Origin: Tubulanus polymorphus
Taxonomy: Eukaryota; Nemertea; Palaeonemertea; Tubulaniformes; Tubulanidae
DNA length: 64,000 nucleotides
Reading direction: 5' to 3'
Assembly: GCF_964204645.1 (NCBI RefSeq)
Contig: NC_134035.1
Span: 4,836,501 to 4,900,500, forward strand
The position numbers were made by a program, and so were the translations under genes. The stretch's first letter is position 1, and each line of letters starts with the position of its first letter. Below are positions 14,250-26,800 of this stretch, one piece after another. The notes beneath the pieces are model-generated. The model saw nothing but the letters and a program-made list of their open reading frames with translations, did no database searches and had not been told where the DNA came from.

Positions 14250-14860
14250 GAACCATGACCGTGACCGGGACGTGATTAGCCTATGCATTCTGTACATGAG
14301 TCAGTTATATATCGGATGTTATACGAGACACACGTGCAGTTTTGTATAGATTTAGGATATCGACTCTGCGAGAAAATACATTAGATTTTTGAAATACACT
14401 ATCTGGAACTCACAAATTCAGACTTTCAAAAAAACCATTGTTCGTATCTGGACGCTGCAACGATCTTGTAGAGCGGATTCAAAATATTCACTTCGGAGCT
14501 GCAAGAACGTACGCAGGTTTTTGAAACGGGAATTCGCTACTCGACTTTCTCGAGTTCATATCGTTCGCATCTGGATAAACTACAGCAATCAGTGTTAGAG
14601 CCGATGATATCGTAGAATGAAGTGTCGATTTCATTGAAGATTGTAACGCTAAGAAATCTGTTTGGAATAAACTTGTGTAATATCAGGATATGATAAGCTT
14701 TTGGACAATGATTATCGGATTGATAAAATGTGACCGCTAATTGATTAAACCGTTGGTGAGACATTCTTATACTCTTAATTAGTGAGGTAATTGATTAAGT
14801 TGCATTCCTGTTTGTTCTTTGATAAATTATTCCCGTATGATTATGCCATTGAAAATGAAT
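14250..14860 (+). repeat. Left arm of an imperfect inverted repeat
   Basis: This segment matches the reverse complement of about 16780-17300. Colinear shared blocks include gaccgtgaccgg..acgtga, catctggataaactacagca, cgctaagaaatctgt and ggaataaacttgtg, and finally a cctgtttgtt.tttg block. Identity is moderate, so the repeat is old. Translated remnants on both arms share a short YRS.LDKLQ.SVL pattern with stops, which suggests a decayed coding ancestor that I cannot identify. Confidence 0.65.
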
Positions 14861-15049
14861 AAATTGATGTCTATATTTGATATTGTTTGTTATTGTTTTA
14901 TTCATTCCACTCTTATTGTGAGAATTAATGGTCTATTGGTGACTCGGGGGGCTTCGATCATAGGTTCGTGTAGAGACTCTGATGGTAAGACGATGAAGAA
15001 TAGGCTACACATTGCCCTGGCAGGTTAGGAATGAAGGCCCGTCACCCTG

Positions 15050-16300
15050 GGAATAACTCCTTTATGCCCTGGCAAGCGAGTATAGGTCCGGTCCCGCATT
15101 TAGGCTGTCTTCCTAGGGTGAAATTGGCCTTTTTTGCCCTGGCAAGCGAGTATAGGTCCGGTCCCGCATTTAGGCTGCCTTTCCTAGGGGGAAATTGGCC
15201 TTTTTGGCTCCTTTTTGCCCTGGCAAGCGAGTATAGGTCCGGTCCCGCATTCAGGCTGCCTTTCCTAGGGTGAAATTGGCCTTTTTGGCTCCTTTTTGCC
15301 CTGGCAAGCGAGTATAGGTCCGGTCCCGCATTCAGGCTGCCTTTCCTAGGGTGAAATTGGCCTTTTTGGCTCCTCTTTGCCCTGGCAAGCGAGTATAGGT
15401 CCGGTCCCGCATTCAGGCTGCCTTTCCTAGGGTGAAATTGGCCTTTTTGGCTCCTTTTTGCCCTGGCAAGCGAGTATAGGTCCGGTCCCGCATTTAGGCT
15501 GCCTTTCCTAGGGTGAAATTGGCCTTTTTGGCTCCTCTTTGCCCTGGCAAGCGAGTATAGGTCCGGTCCCGCATTCAGGCTGCCTTTCCTAGGGTGAAAT
15601 TGGCCTTTTTGGCTCCTTTTTGCCCTGGCAAGCGAGTATAGGTCCGGTCCCGCATTTAGGCTGCCTTTCCTAGGGTGAAATTGGCCTTTTTGGCTCCTTT
15701 TTGCCCTGGCAAGCGAGTATAGGTCCGGTCCCGCATTCAGGCTGCCTTTCCTAGGGTGAAATTGGCCTTTTTGGCTCCTCTTTGCCCTGGCAAGCGAGTA
15801 TAGGTCCGGTCCCGCATTCAGGCTGCCTTTCCTAGGGGGAAATTGGCCTTTTTGGCTCCTTTTTGCCCTGGCAAGCGAGTATAGGTCCGGTCCCGCATTC
15901 AGGCTGCCTTTCCTAGGGTGAAATTGGCCTTTTTGGCTCCTCTTTGCCCTGGCAAGCGAGTATAGGTCCGGTCCCGCATTCAGGCTGCCTTTCCTAGGGG
16001 GAAATTGGCCTTTTTGGCTCCTTTTTGCCCTGGCAAGCGAGTATAGGTCCGGTCCCGCATTTAGGCTGCCTTTCCTAGGGTGAAATTGGCCTTTTTGGCT
16101 CCTTTTTGCCCTGGCAAGCGAGTATAGGTCCGGTCCCGCATTCAGGCTGCCTTTCCTAGGGTGAAATTGGCCTTTTTGCGCTGGCAAGCGAGTATAGGTC
16201 CGGTCCCGCATTTAGGCTGCCTTTCCTAGGGAGAAATTGGCCTTTTTTGGCTCCTTTTTGCCCTGGCAAGCGAGTATAGGTCCGTTCTTGCGTCTAGGCT
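15050..16300. repeat. 81-bp minisatellite, about 15 copies
   Basis: The unit contains gccctggcaagcgagtatag, gtccggtcccgcattcaggc and tgcctttcctaggg. The word gagtataggtccgg recurs at 15229, 15310, 15391, 15472 and so on, every 81 bp. The first spacing (15078 to 15148) and one near the right end are only 70 bp. Because 81 is divisible by three, one minus-strand frame stays open for 389 codons as a 27-residue repeat. The 70-bp units shift the frame at the edges, there is no splice or start context, and no homology is recognised. I treat it as non-coding. Each unit carries a CCTAGG site. Confidence 0.9.
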
Positions 16301-16579
16301 GTTGTCCGTGCCCACCCTGGAGAAGGGGTGGCTCCTGCTCGATTTTGCACTGGCAAGTGAAGATTAATCCTGCGACAATGGGTATGGGTCAAACGAGTAA
16401 TTCTCACAAGAAATGAATAGAACAATAACGACAACGAAATACTAATTCAAAATATTGATTATGATATATTTATGTTTATTCTTAAATGGTCAATCATAAA
16501 TGAATGAATAAAGGAAGACAAACAGAGGAATCAGACTCACCTCTCAGTTTCAATATCATAAAATAAATCAATCTTTAGA
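16301..16579. other. Spacer right of the minisatellite
   Basis: Decayed edge of the array (gaaggggtggctcc...) followed by AT-rich unique sequence. No gene seen. Confidence 0.4.
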
Positions 16580-17300
16580 AAATATACAATATCTCATTAA
16601 CGTTCTTTATGATTATCGATTGCACTTGATAATTATTCCAATCACTGAGTATCAGCTTATTATATCCCGATATTACACAAGTTCAAATCATATCATCCAT
16701 TCATACACTGATTGCTGCAGTTTTATCCAGATGTGATTGATGGGATTTTGACTTTCGACTTAATACCAGGTGACTAGTGTTTTTCTGAATACAGGAATCA
16801 TTTTACAAACAACAAACAAGAATCCACTTAACAACCGCGGTTTGAAAATAAATTATCAATCTCGCTCGTAATGTAACGTAAGTCATTGTTTCATCTCAAA
16901 GCGATCGCGTTTGATTATTATTCCGATGAACACGCGCATTGTCCGATACACCATCTGATTATTATGTTCCGATATTGCACAAGTTTATTCCTTACAGATT
17001 TCTAAGCGTCACCATCTTCACCGAAATCGAGCATTCATTCGCCGATGATTCTACGATAAGAGTTAGGACTGATCGTTGCAGTTTATCCAGCTGTGAACGA
17101 TAAGTTGATAGTTCAGATGAACGCGAATTCCAATAAAGAATTCCATATTCTTTAGTTGCAGCTCCTTTGAGCAAATATTTCGGAATCTCTACAAATAAAC
17201 CGTAAGCCTATGTGAGCCGTGAGACATTATACCTGATGCATGTACACGATGTATATCTGGTCACGTTCCGGTCACGGTCACGGTTAATCTAACCGTACGC
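16580..17300 (-). repeat. Right arm of the inverted repeat, with a partial second copy
   Basis: The reverse complement of 16780-17300 aligns with 14250-14860. A second, shorter copy in the same minus orientation lies at about 16580-16760 (catctggataaaactgcagc and acttgtgtaatatcgggata on the minus strand). The right side therefore has one full and one partial copy. A 60-codon minus-strand frame at 16992-17174 is the best preserved remnant of the coding-like segment. Confidence 0.6.
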
Positions 17301-18036
17301 GACGCTAAGATCAAATCATGCGAGTTGTATACCTCTGAACTGAAAAATATCATACAATTTGTAGACACATAAAATCAAACAAATCTGCATTAATCTAATA
17401 ACAATACAACAATACAATACACGGGTTGGATTCATGCAGTTGATGATAACGATCAATTCTAAAAACTTAAAACTCAATTACTGTTATCCATTTCGAACTC
17501 TACCTGATTTTTTCAGCATTTGTTCACTTTTATCAAAGTCATCTACTGCTAGCGTTCCCCATGAATTGTTTAGCACATTTAAATGACAGCGTGCTGATGA
17601 GCCGCTACGTTTGTTTATATAGTCTTCAGTCAGAATTGTGCAATTATTTTTCTGATTTTGTGTGTTGTTCTCGGGGTCAGAGGTCTATGTCTCGTAATAG
17701 ATTAGAGGGATAGTTTCTGGTCGCGAAATCCATATCCTTATCCCTAATTAATGATGCGGAATGGCATTTCGTGTTCATATATTCCCGCTGGGCCAAATAA
17801 AGAGAATAAAAGAAAAAACTCAGATTATCTGAGACACTCTGCGGACAAGATTCGGATGAAGTGGGCATTTGAGTCTGGCCTATTCTTGACCGAGGGTTGT
17901 GGATAACGGGATTACATTTGCATTGCTGAAGTAGATGTACTTAACATGGACTCTAAAAGAAGAGTCTACGATTCGAATTAAAAGAGCATCGGACCACTAT
18001 TTGGGCCCAGCCTACTCGAATGGTCCAGAGTCTCCA
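17301..18036. other. Unique spacer
   Basis: No supported gene. Short open frames only. Confidence 0.4.
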
Positions 18037-19200
18037 TCCCTTCTATAACAAAGTTTGATCCGGTGCAGATGGTAGAGATGGTGGTGATGGTGATGCCGGA
18101 GAAGGTGATGGTGCAGAAAGAGGAGACGATGGTGATGATGGCAGTGATGCTGTGGGTGAAAATGGTAGCGATGCCAGATGTAGTGGTGATGCTGGTAATG
18201 GAAATAGTGGGGATGATGAGTGGTAGCGATGCTGGTGATTATGTTGATGCTGGAGGTGATGGTGATACTGGAGTAAATGGTGGTGATGCTGGTCAAGGTG
18301 ATGATGGTGGTGAGGCTGGAAGTGATGGTGGTGAGGATACTGGAAAAGGTGATGACGGAAATGAGACTGGAAGTCATGGTGGTGAGGTTGCTGGAGAAGG
18401 TGATGGTGTTGATGATGATGATGATGATGATGATGGAGCATCCCTTCTATTACAAAGCTTGATCCAGTGCAGATAGTAGAGATGGTGGTGATGGTGATGC
18501 TGGGGAAAGTGACGGTGGAGACAGTGGGGATGATGGTAGTGATGCTAGGGGTTGCTGGAGGTGATGATGGCAGTGATGCTGGAGAAGAGGTGATGGTGAT
18601 AGTCGAGATGGTGTTGATGGTTGTGATGGTGATGCTGGAGGTGATGGTGCAGATAGAGATGATGGTGGAGACGGTGGTGATGCTGGTGGAAATAGTGACG
18701 CTGATGGCGATAGAGAAACGGTGGTGATGATGGCAGTGATGCTGGAGGTGATGGTGATAGTCAAGATGGTGTTGATGGTTGTGATGGTGATGCTGGAGGT
18801 GATGGTGCAGATAGAGATGATGGTGGAGACGGTGGTGATGCTGGTGGAAATAGTGACGCTGATGGCGATAGAGAAACAGTGGTGATGATGGCAGGTGAAA
18901 ATGGTAGCGATGCTAGATGTAGTGGTGATGCTGGTGATGGAGATAGTGGGGATGATGAGTGGTAGCGATGCTGGAGGTGATTATGTTGATGCCGGAGGTG
19001 ATGGTGATGCTGGAGTAAATGGTGGTGATGCTGGTCAAGGTGATGATGGTGGTGAGGCTGGAAGTCATGGTGGTGAGGATACTGGAAAAGGTGATGACGG
19101 AAATGAGACTGGAAGTCATGGTGGTGAGGGCACTGGAGAAGGTGATAGTGTTGATGCTGGAGAAAGTGATGGTGGTGGTGGTGATGATGATGACAAACTG
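18037..19200 (+). repeat. GAT/GGT-rich degenerate tandem repeat with open frames
   Basis: Degenerate triplet-like repeats of ggtgatgctggaggtgatgg type. Longer duplications lie on top: catcccttctat.acaaag at 18037 and 18440 (403 bp apart), gttgatggttgtgatggtga at 18613 and 18771 (158 bp apart), and a third related block from about 18895. On the plus strand two frames encode Gly/Asp/Glu-rich peptides (GGDAGQGDDGGEAGS type): one at 18063-18476, and one at 18895-19347 that ends in about 50 ordinary residues. The minus strand gives His-rich frames. All six frames stay partly open because the repeat is triplet-based. A short acidic protein is possible but there is no splice, start or homology support. 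Confidence 0.7.
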
Positions 19201-19753
19201 GACACCAACTTAACACCTAGTTTGAAATGCGTTCTGGCGGCAATAAGAGATCATACTGTCTTGATTGTTTATATTATGTCAGCGGCATCCATTCAAATAA
19301 AAAAGAATTGTTTCTTATGTAATAATGGTGATATTTTCATTCATTAAAGCGGTCTATTACATCATAAAAATCCATTGTTCGATATTGAACAATTGAATAG
19401 AATTTCATAAGTCACGGCCATTCTCTATACAGGTTCCAGATAAACAGCAGAGCGATCTAGGAATAGGTAAGATCGAAATCACAGATGTTAACATGAAATC
19501 TAGATGAATTGAGAAATTATATTTCGATGATACATTTCAATTGATTATTGAATTCAATTGATGATGAAATGAATAGAATGGGTGATGTGGTATGGGTGAT
19601 GAAACAATAGATGATAAGCAGATCTTTTTCAAGCAATTTCCATGAGGAATATTGAGGATTCATCTATGTCAGGAGGACAGAGATTAAGACATCTTGTGAA
19701 ATTGATTTTGTGAAGTTGTCTATACATATATTAACATATACTGGTACATATAT
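19201..19753. other. Spacer with no recognised feature
   Basis: AT-rich DNA after the triplet repeat. Only the tail of the open frame ending at 19347 is notable. Confidence 0.35.
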
Positions 19754-19911
19754 GGATCATTCATTTATTACGTACGCAGGAAATTTGACTTTTTCAACCT
19801 CCCCCTCTGTACGCAAAATCGGCCATTCTTTCATATACTTTAAGCATTACAGTACTCAATAGCGCTGAGCCCTCCCCCTCCCCTAATGCGTACGTAATAA
19901 ATGAATGATCC
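19754..19911. mobile_element. MITE with 24-bp perfect terminal inverted repeats
   Basis: The left end, ggatcattcatttattacgt plus acgc (19754-19777), is repeated exactly in reverse complement at 19888-19911. The interior is about 110 bp and non-coding. The superfamily is not assignable and I cannot fix the target duplication. Confidence 0.75.
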
Positions 19912-19974
19912 CATAATCAAAATAAGTAACATATGTTTAAAAAGTATGGTAAAATGGACGAAAATATGGGACGG

Positions 19975-20640
19975 ATTTTCATCAGATCTTCAACAGTAAA
20001 ATACGGAGATTTAAAGCGTATTGAGTCGAGAAGAAAAACGATATCCGTGTATGATGAATAAACGCGAGAGATCCCACAATTACGCAGCTAAAAAGAGAAA
20101 CGTTGAAGGATGTACGCCTGATGATGGCTAATAGTCTTTAGCCAAAACATTGTGCAAATATATATATACTCTTCAATTCAAATTTTCTCTTGGCTGAATT
20201 ATTGTGGGATTTCTTCAAAGTATATTCTTTCACCAAACAGTTCGGTTCATCTCCTAAGTTGAAACTTGGAATGTTACGGAACAATCTACAATCAGATCTT
20301 CAACAGCAAAATACAGAGATTCAAAGTATATTCTTTCACCAAACAGTTGAGTTCATCTTCTAAGTTGAAACTTGGAATGTTACGGAACAATCTACAATCA
20401 GATCTTCAACAGCAAAATACAGAGATTCAAAGTATATTCTTTCACCAAACAGTTCAGTTCATCTTCTAAGTTGAAACTTGGAATGTTACGGAACAATCTA
20501 CAATCAGATCTTCAACAGCAAAATACAGAGATTCAAAGCATATTCTTTCACCGAAAAAGTTCGGTTCATCTCCTCAAGTTGAAATATGGAATGTTACGGT
20601 ACAATCTACGATATATGCCTCCTCTCCTCACAGTTCGATA
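19975..20640. repeat. 106-bp tandem repeat, about 4-5 copies, interrupted
   Basis: The unit contains ttggaatgttacggaacaat and cagatcttcaacagcaaaat. tatattctttcacc recurs at 20221, 20327, 20433 and 20539 (106-bp steps, the last slightly changed). A further partial unit at 19975-20022 is separated from the rest by the fold-back-like element at 20023-20213. 106 is not a multiple of three, so the short peptides in each frame are not a continuous repeat protein. Confidence 0.85.
20023..20213. mobile_element. Fold-back element copy inserted in the 106-bp array
   Basis: It contains acgcctgatgatggctaata then gtctttagccaaaac (20118-20148), the same core as the palindrome at 29506-29765, and ends with ttattgtgggatttct as that element does. 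It splits one 106-bp unit: left flank tttaaagcgta and right flank ttcaaagtata are diverged versions of the same 11 bp, consistent with an old target duplication. One arm is reduced, so this copy is not a full palindrome. Confidence 0.6.
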
Positions 20641-20803
20641 TAAAGGTTAATTTTGAATGCGCGTGATTCGAGTCCTATTCGACGATCATATAAACGAAAT
20701 CGGCAAATCAGCGTCCCCGTGATCACCATCGACGTCATCTGCTGCGAACTGATTCTTCCGTTCGTCGTACGCGCGTTCCTCTCGTGCGATCAACTCGTCC
20801 AAA

Positions 20804-23800
20804 TCAGAAATAGGTACTGAAATATACGAGCGTAAATTGAATCAATTTTATGTATTATATACAGTAGCAATGACTGCAAGCAAGAAAACGAAGGTTCATA
20901 AGGAAGGACCGGTCTTAGTTGCTCCGTGTGGATAAGAGGGTTGTGGGTTCGAAGCCATGCTATTTGATCAGGACACGTCAGTGTTACCCGAACCACTGAT
21001 CTAACAACATACGTTGTACGTGGATTTAATCAATCTGATTGAAGAGTTTTTCACAGTACTGGAAATAAAATAAAAACCTAATAGGCCTTTCCCTTCAATA
21101 AGCTAGGTGAGTATCTAGATAGTTAGAGGAGTTTTTGTCATGCCATATCAGACGACGCCGAATACGATAAAGTGATCTAGATGATGACAACTTTCTCGGA
21201 GGTCGGTCATCGCCTGAAACCGGGAGAAGATTCACAAGTCGACTAAAACGAAGTACCGAGTGTGTAACGAGGGTGTGATGATTCATGCAAAGCGGGGGCA
21301 GTAGAAGCGAAGATATATCGTATAAACAACGAATTTACCCCGATTGATAGTGAGGCAACATCGGGAATAAAATCAATCGAATATTCAGACAATATTTAAT
21401 TGTGATTCCATTTTTTTCATGCAATCATTGCAGTGACAAATTCTAAATACCGCCGGTAGTAGTCGTCCGGCACCGAAGGAATAATTTCACATAAATGGAT
21501 GTGGCTACACATTTATACACTGTAAATGAGGTTGGCCTGGCTTTTTTCAAAGCAGTTTAAAAAACTTCAACTCCGATTGCAATGGACACAGACTTTCTAA
21601 CATCACCCCTCATACTTAAATACTGTACAATGCAGAGGTTGGCCAAAAATTCAACCGTAGAACTGGACCTGACGCACAAGGCGTACACACAGGGATAATT
21701 GAATGATAAAATACACTCACTTAAACCCTTTTCACTTTAAACACTTTTTCTATCCGAATCTGTCAATTGTCACTTATTTCAATATCAAAGAATGAAAAGC
21801 TACGGTGATACATTTCAAAACATCCCCCGCCGAAGGTCGAGTTCATAATGAAAAAAAAAAAATCTAATAATAAAATTGAATGCGATAATCTGCGCGTTTG
21901 CCCAGCTTACAAAACTGCTCTGAAACTACACCGACCCATCCAATGCGGACCCGTGGTTTGCATTTGATGACTACGCTTCAAGTGAATGAAATTGTAAAAA
22001 TACAGTCGTATTCAACATTGTCATGCGTAGTTCACATGCATTTCATTATTTCTAGCCGTGAAATTCATTTAATACTATACTCACTCATGTAATCAGGCCG
22101 CGTGCTTTAATAATCAATAATAATAACGTACTCGATATTAAAAACAAACATTTTCACGTAATGAAAAAAAAATTTGCTTATTAACGCAATAGGAAGATGC
22201 ATGCTATCTCATGATTTAGAGAATATACTCGTTGATGGACACATTCACTCCACCCAAGAGTTCCCTCAGGGTGGCCACTTTCCACCTGTTTACGAATCCC
22301 CTGAGGTTTCCCAGATTTTTCCACGTGATTACACAAAATAATTTTTAGGTTCAAAGTTCATTTTCCATTGAATCACGTACTGGTATTGATAAAGAAACAC
22401 GCGGTCAATAGCATTATCGGAATTCCCTGGGTTTTCCAGGTTATTGGTAAAATTTGTCAAATTCCGTGGGTTTTCGCTGATTTTTTTTATTCCCTGAGTT
22501 TTCCAGGTCAGTGGCCACCCTGTTCCAAATTTGACAACCTCCAAACTGTACCACAACTGAGTTCCACTATGGAACTAACTGATGAAATATCTAACATGAA
22601 ACTAATCGTGATCAGTTAGATTGGTTCCATTGAATTGAGACCAGTTTTATGCATCTCCCTTTGATTGCTGCGCCCAGTCACTACCAAAGTCCAAAAATGA
22701 TCTTAGATCTTAAGAATCAAGTTGTATGCTATGATACAACTGAAATGTGCTCGGACTGGTTTAAAAAGTCTTGACTGCAACTGGCTGCTGGGCGTTGTAG
22801 GGATACTTACCTAATAAAGCACAACACTAAACGAGAATCATAAAGAATAGTTTACCGGTAAATCATATTCACAGATTTTGACAAAATTTGATCACAGTTT
22901 TGAGTAAATATAATGCTTAATCATTTTCTCTGATGATGAAGTCTAGTCAAAACTCCGAAGCCGTCAGAAAATGAATGTTTTAATCATCAACTGTTGGTTT
23001 TACTCATCAACTCTTGAATACCGAGATTAATATCAGTCTACTAGTCATAATGCTAAACATCTGGTTATTCTCTAAGGTTAAATCTTACATGATTGAAATG
23101 AGACGGATAGACGATGCGAAAAGTTCAGAAACATACATGTACATGGCTAAATCAATTTAAAAAGAAAATTCATAAACAGACAGCGATGAAAATGATAGCA
23201 AACATTACGATATCTGACAGACATTTGAACGGTAGTAATGACGATTTCAAATAATGATCGAATCAACTGATTAAACTTTACCTAAATTACATATACGACA
23301 ATGGATACAAGCTGAAATAAAATAATCATTTTCGATGACTATTCTAGACATTTCGCAAGCTAATTTCGACGTCGATGATACGTCGACGGGAGTTAGGAGT
23401 GTAAATATTTGAAACTATTTCCAGATGAATATCATTAACCCTTTCAGTGCATCTACACAGCAGTGCGGTGTATAAATTGGGTACTTTGCTAGTACACCGC
23501 ATCATGGTGTATTGACGTTATAAGTACACATGTAATTTTTATCTCTATTGAAAGTTTGCAGCACATGTCAAACATAGTTGAATATCAGTCACTAATGATA
23601 CATCGCGCTGCGGTGTAGATGCACTATAGCGGTCTGACGGTTATTCAACACTGGACTGGAATTTTTCTGAATTTTCATTTATCTCCAGCACTTTCAGGTA
23701 TTAATAAGTCAGCACTGAAAGGGTTAAGAGAAACCCTCAACATCAATTCAAACAACACTGTGATTGTTTTCTCTTTTTTTCTGCCCAAATGTAAGAAAAG

Positions 23801-26800
23801 AAAAACAATAACAGTTGTTTGAATTGATGTTGTGCGCTTTTCATAATGATAGGGGTTAGGTGTACTTTCATATATATTACCAGTAACGTTTTTCATTCTA
23901 CTTACATTTCGTCCTCGTAGTTTTTCGGCGGTGCCTTCGCGATGACTACTTGTATATTTTCCTATTTCAAAAAAAAGGTTGACACTTACTCTATTCTTTC
24001 CATAGATCCCCCATGACATCATATCGCCTAGTACAGACAGTGTCCCTACAGATCAGTTATTCCTGGATATAAGGAGATTTCAAGGAGAAAATTTTAAATT
24101 TCGAGGAAGTGTCTGCATCACTTTCATGTCCTAATTACATAGACTTCTCCTAAATTGGTACTACTTTTCTGGTTTGGTTGTTTTGTAACCAAATCTTTAA
24201 CCTTAAGACTAACTAAACTCAGTTTCTAATTTGGTAATTGCCAAATTGGGTAAAAAAAGTCCTGGCCCCAACTGTACCGATTTAGGCGTAGTTTTCTGTA
24301 CAATTACAAATATTTCTAATTGCCTTTTTCTCAAATTGAAGGAGTTTTGGGCATTTTGCTCGAATAAAAGGAGTTTCAAGCACAGGTGTTTTTAAGGAAT
24401 CGAGGAATCCTAGGGATCCCGAGTGATTTTGGTGGCTGTTCCCGTAAATTCCTCACTGACATCGAAAATAAGCTACGGACTTCAGGATGGATTGATACTA
24501 TAAACCGTGGGAAACTAAATAACATTTTGAGCTCGACTTACTGTGGCCTTCTTACTAGCTTCTTTCAGTATGTTCTGAGCTTGAGCCAGAGTGATGTCTA
24601 ATAAACTCGATTTATCGACGATCATCAATTGATCACCTTTATGAATCCCACCTGAAAAATGAGGAAAAAAAAACAACATATTCTGTAGTGATCGAGATGA
24701 AGCGAGGGAAACGCACTGGGAAAATTCATGCAAATAATGATTTCACTTTCCATGGTTTCATACACTGAGTTCTGCTTTACCCCTTCAGTGCTGACTAATT
24801 AATGCCTAAAACTGCTGGAAATAATAATTTGAACATTTTCAAAGATTCCACATCAGTGTGTTGAATAATGGGCATACCACTATAGTACGTCTACACAGCG
24901 GTGCGGTGTATCGCTAGTCACTAATATTTAACTACGTTTGATAGATGCTGCCATCAGTGTACAAGCAAAGTCCACCAGAGTAGACACAGTGAAAGGGTTA
25001 ATTCAGATCAGTTTAATATAGATTTTGAATTAATTCAGATATCATTCATACCCCATACATTACATACATAAGTGTATGTTAGATATGACTTTATACCGGA
25101 TTAGATCAATAATCGCATTGATTTCATTGGTCGAAAATCATCTGAATTAAGTGGGTTTGACTGTATGTATAAATGTTACTATCAGTTAATTCGAAAAATA
25201 GAAAAAAGCTTTTTTGCAATTTTACAGTTTATCCGGTGAAGTGGTGAGATGCTACAACTTACCGTGTCGATCGACAGCGCCACCAGGGAATATATCAGAA
25301 ACGATGATCTTTCCTGCTAACGGTGAGTCAGTGCCACCTTCGATAGCGATATCTAATGGAAAATCCTAGAATAGAGTCAAAATTCAAAATATTTTAAAAT
25401 CACTTTATGGATCCGTAATGTGGAACAAAACATCATTGGATAGACAGTTCAATAAACTACACAGGAAAGTTGAGAGACAAAAAAAACCCAAATAAATATA
25501 ACAGAGTGAATTATATGAAAGATAAGTGGATCAATACAGCGGTATAAAACTATTTACAGTGAACCCCTGATATACTACCCTCCCACTTACTGCCACTCCC
25601 ACCTACTGCCAGTTTTTCTCAATGTACATCTCAATACAAATACATAGTAAAACACCTCCGATATACCACCATACACTCTACACCGCCAAAATCGTTCTGC
25701 ACCAATGTGGGTGGTATATCGGGGCTTGAACGTAGTTCGGTTTAGAATTAGACTTCTATTTCACTATTGATTACCACAAACTCACTTTATCAATGGTCAA
25801 TAACGCTATCGTTCGTCCGGCAATTTGCTGCGGCGTGAATAATTTCGACGCATCGAAGTTTTCTTCTTTCATCTCGTCTGCCAATTTAACGTCTTCGATA
25901 ATCGTGCACCTTCAAAAAACCAGTGGAGAATTCCAGTGAATTATACAGTAATGAATAATAAAAATAATAATAGGAATTTAATAGGAACTTTTTAACGAAT
26001 TGATCAAACACCGACTAGAAGACAGGTCAAGCTTGTGTCAAGTTCGGGGGCCTAAAATCTAGTAAAGTGAATATGAAATAATTTTGACTACGTAAAAAAC
26101 TGACTGTAAGTAAATCACGCCATCTAGCGGTGACGTGTCACATTATATAGTACAGGCACTAATGAGTAAAAGGCAAAAACCCAAAATATCCCCACATGTA
26201 TAGTACGGCTATAAATTAGCCATTGTCGCTGTACATGATGGTCAATATAAGGGCTATAACAAAACCAATGCTACTTTGGTTCATCTCTGATAGTGCCCGA
26301 AACCAAATGCATTATTCAGAGAAAGTAAAACATGAAAAAATTGATACAACTGATTTACAACATTCTCTCTAATGAAAAATCTAACAAGTTTATAGGCAAG
26401 AAAATCATACACTCCTTTTCATAAATGTCAAGAGGGATTTATAATGAAAATTTCTAAATGCCTGATAACACAAAAAAGAATGGGAGGGCATTTAATTAAA
26501 CTCGAGCAAATAATAAGGCCTTATCGTCAGTTTTGTTAGTCAAAAATGAATAAGGCAGATGAACAAACATTCATTACAATATATACGGAGAGTTGAAGCG
26601 GTTAAGAGCGTCTCACCACAGCCCCACGTTCAGTTGTCAAAGCCACATCAACTTAAGAAGGTAAGATTTTTGAAAAACGGATCATCACACACGCATCTGG
26701 TTCTTTACAACTTAACAGTAACGTTTTATTGTGGTACTAATAGCTGCTGCGCATTGAATTAGAAATCTAGATTTTTATATCATTTTTTAATGGGGAAATT

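Noticed and set aside
15042-16211. 389-codon repetitive open frame on the minus strand
   Set aside because: A consequence of an 81-bp stop-free unit. The edge units of 70 bp shift the frame and no gene structure surrounds it.
18012-19216. His-rich and Ser/Pro-rich frames on the minus strand, and Met/Val-rich frames on the plus strand
   Set aside because: Alternative frames of a degenerate GAT/GGT triplet repeat. Only the Gly/Asp frame is mentioned, as a weak possibility.
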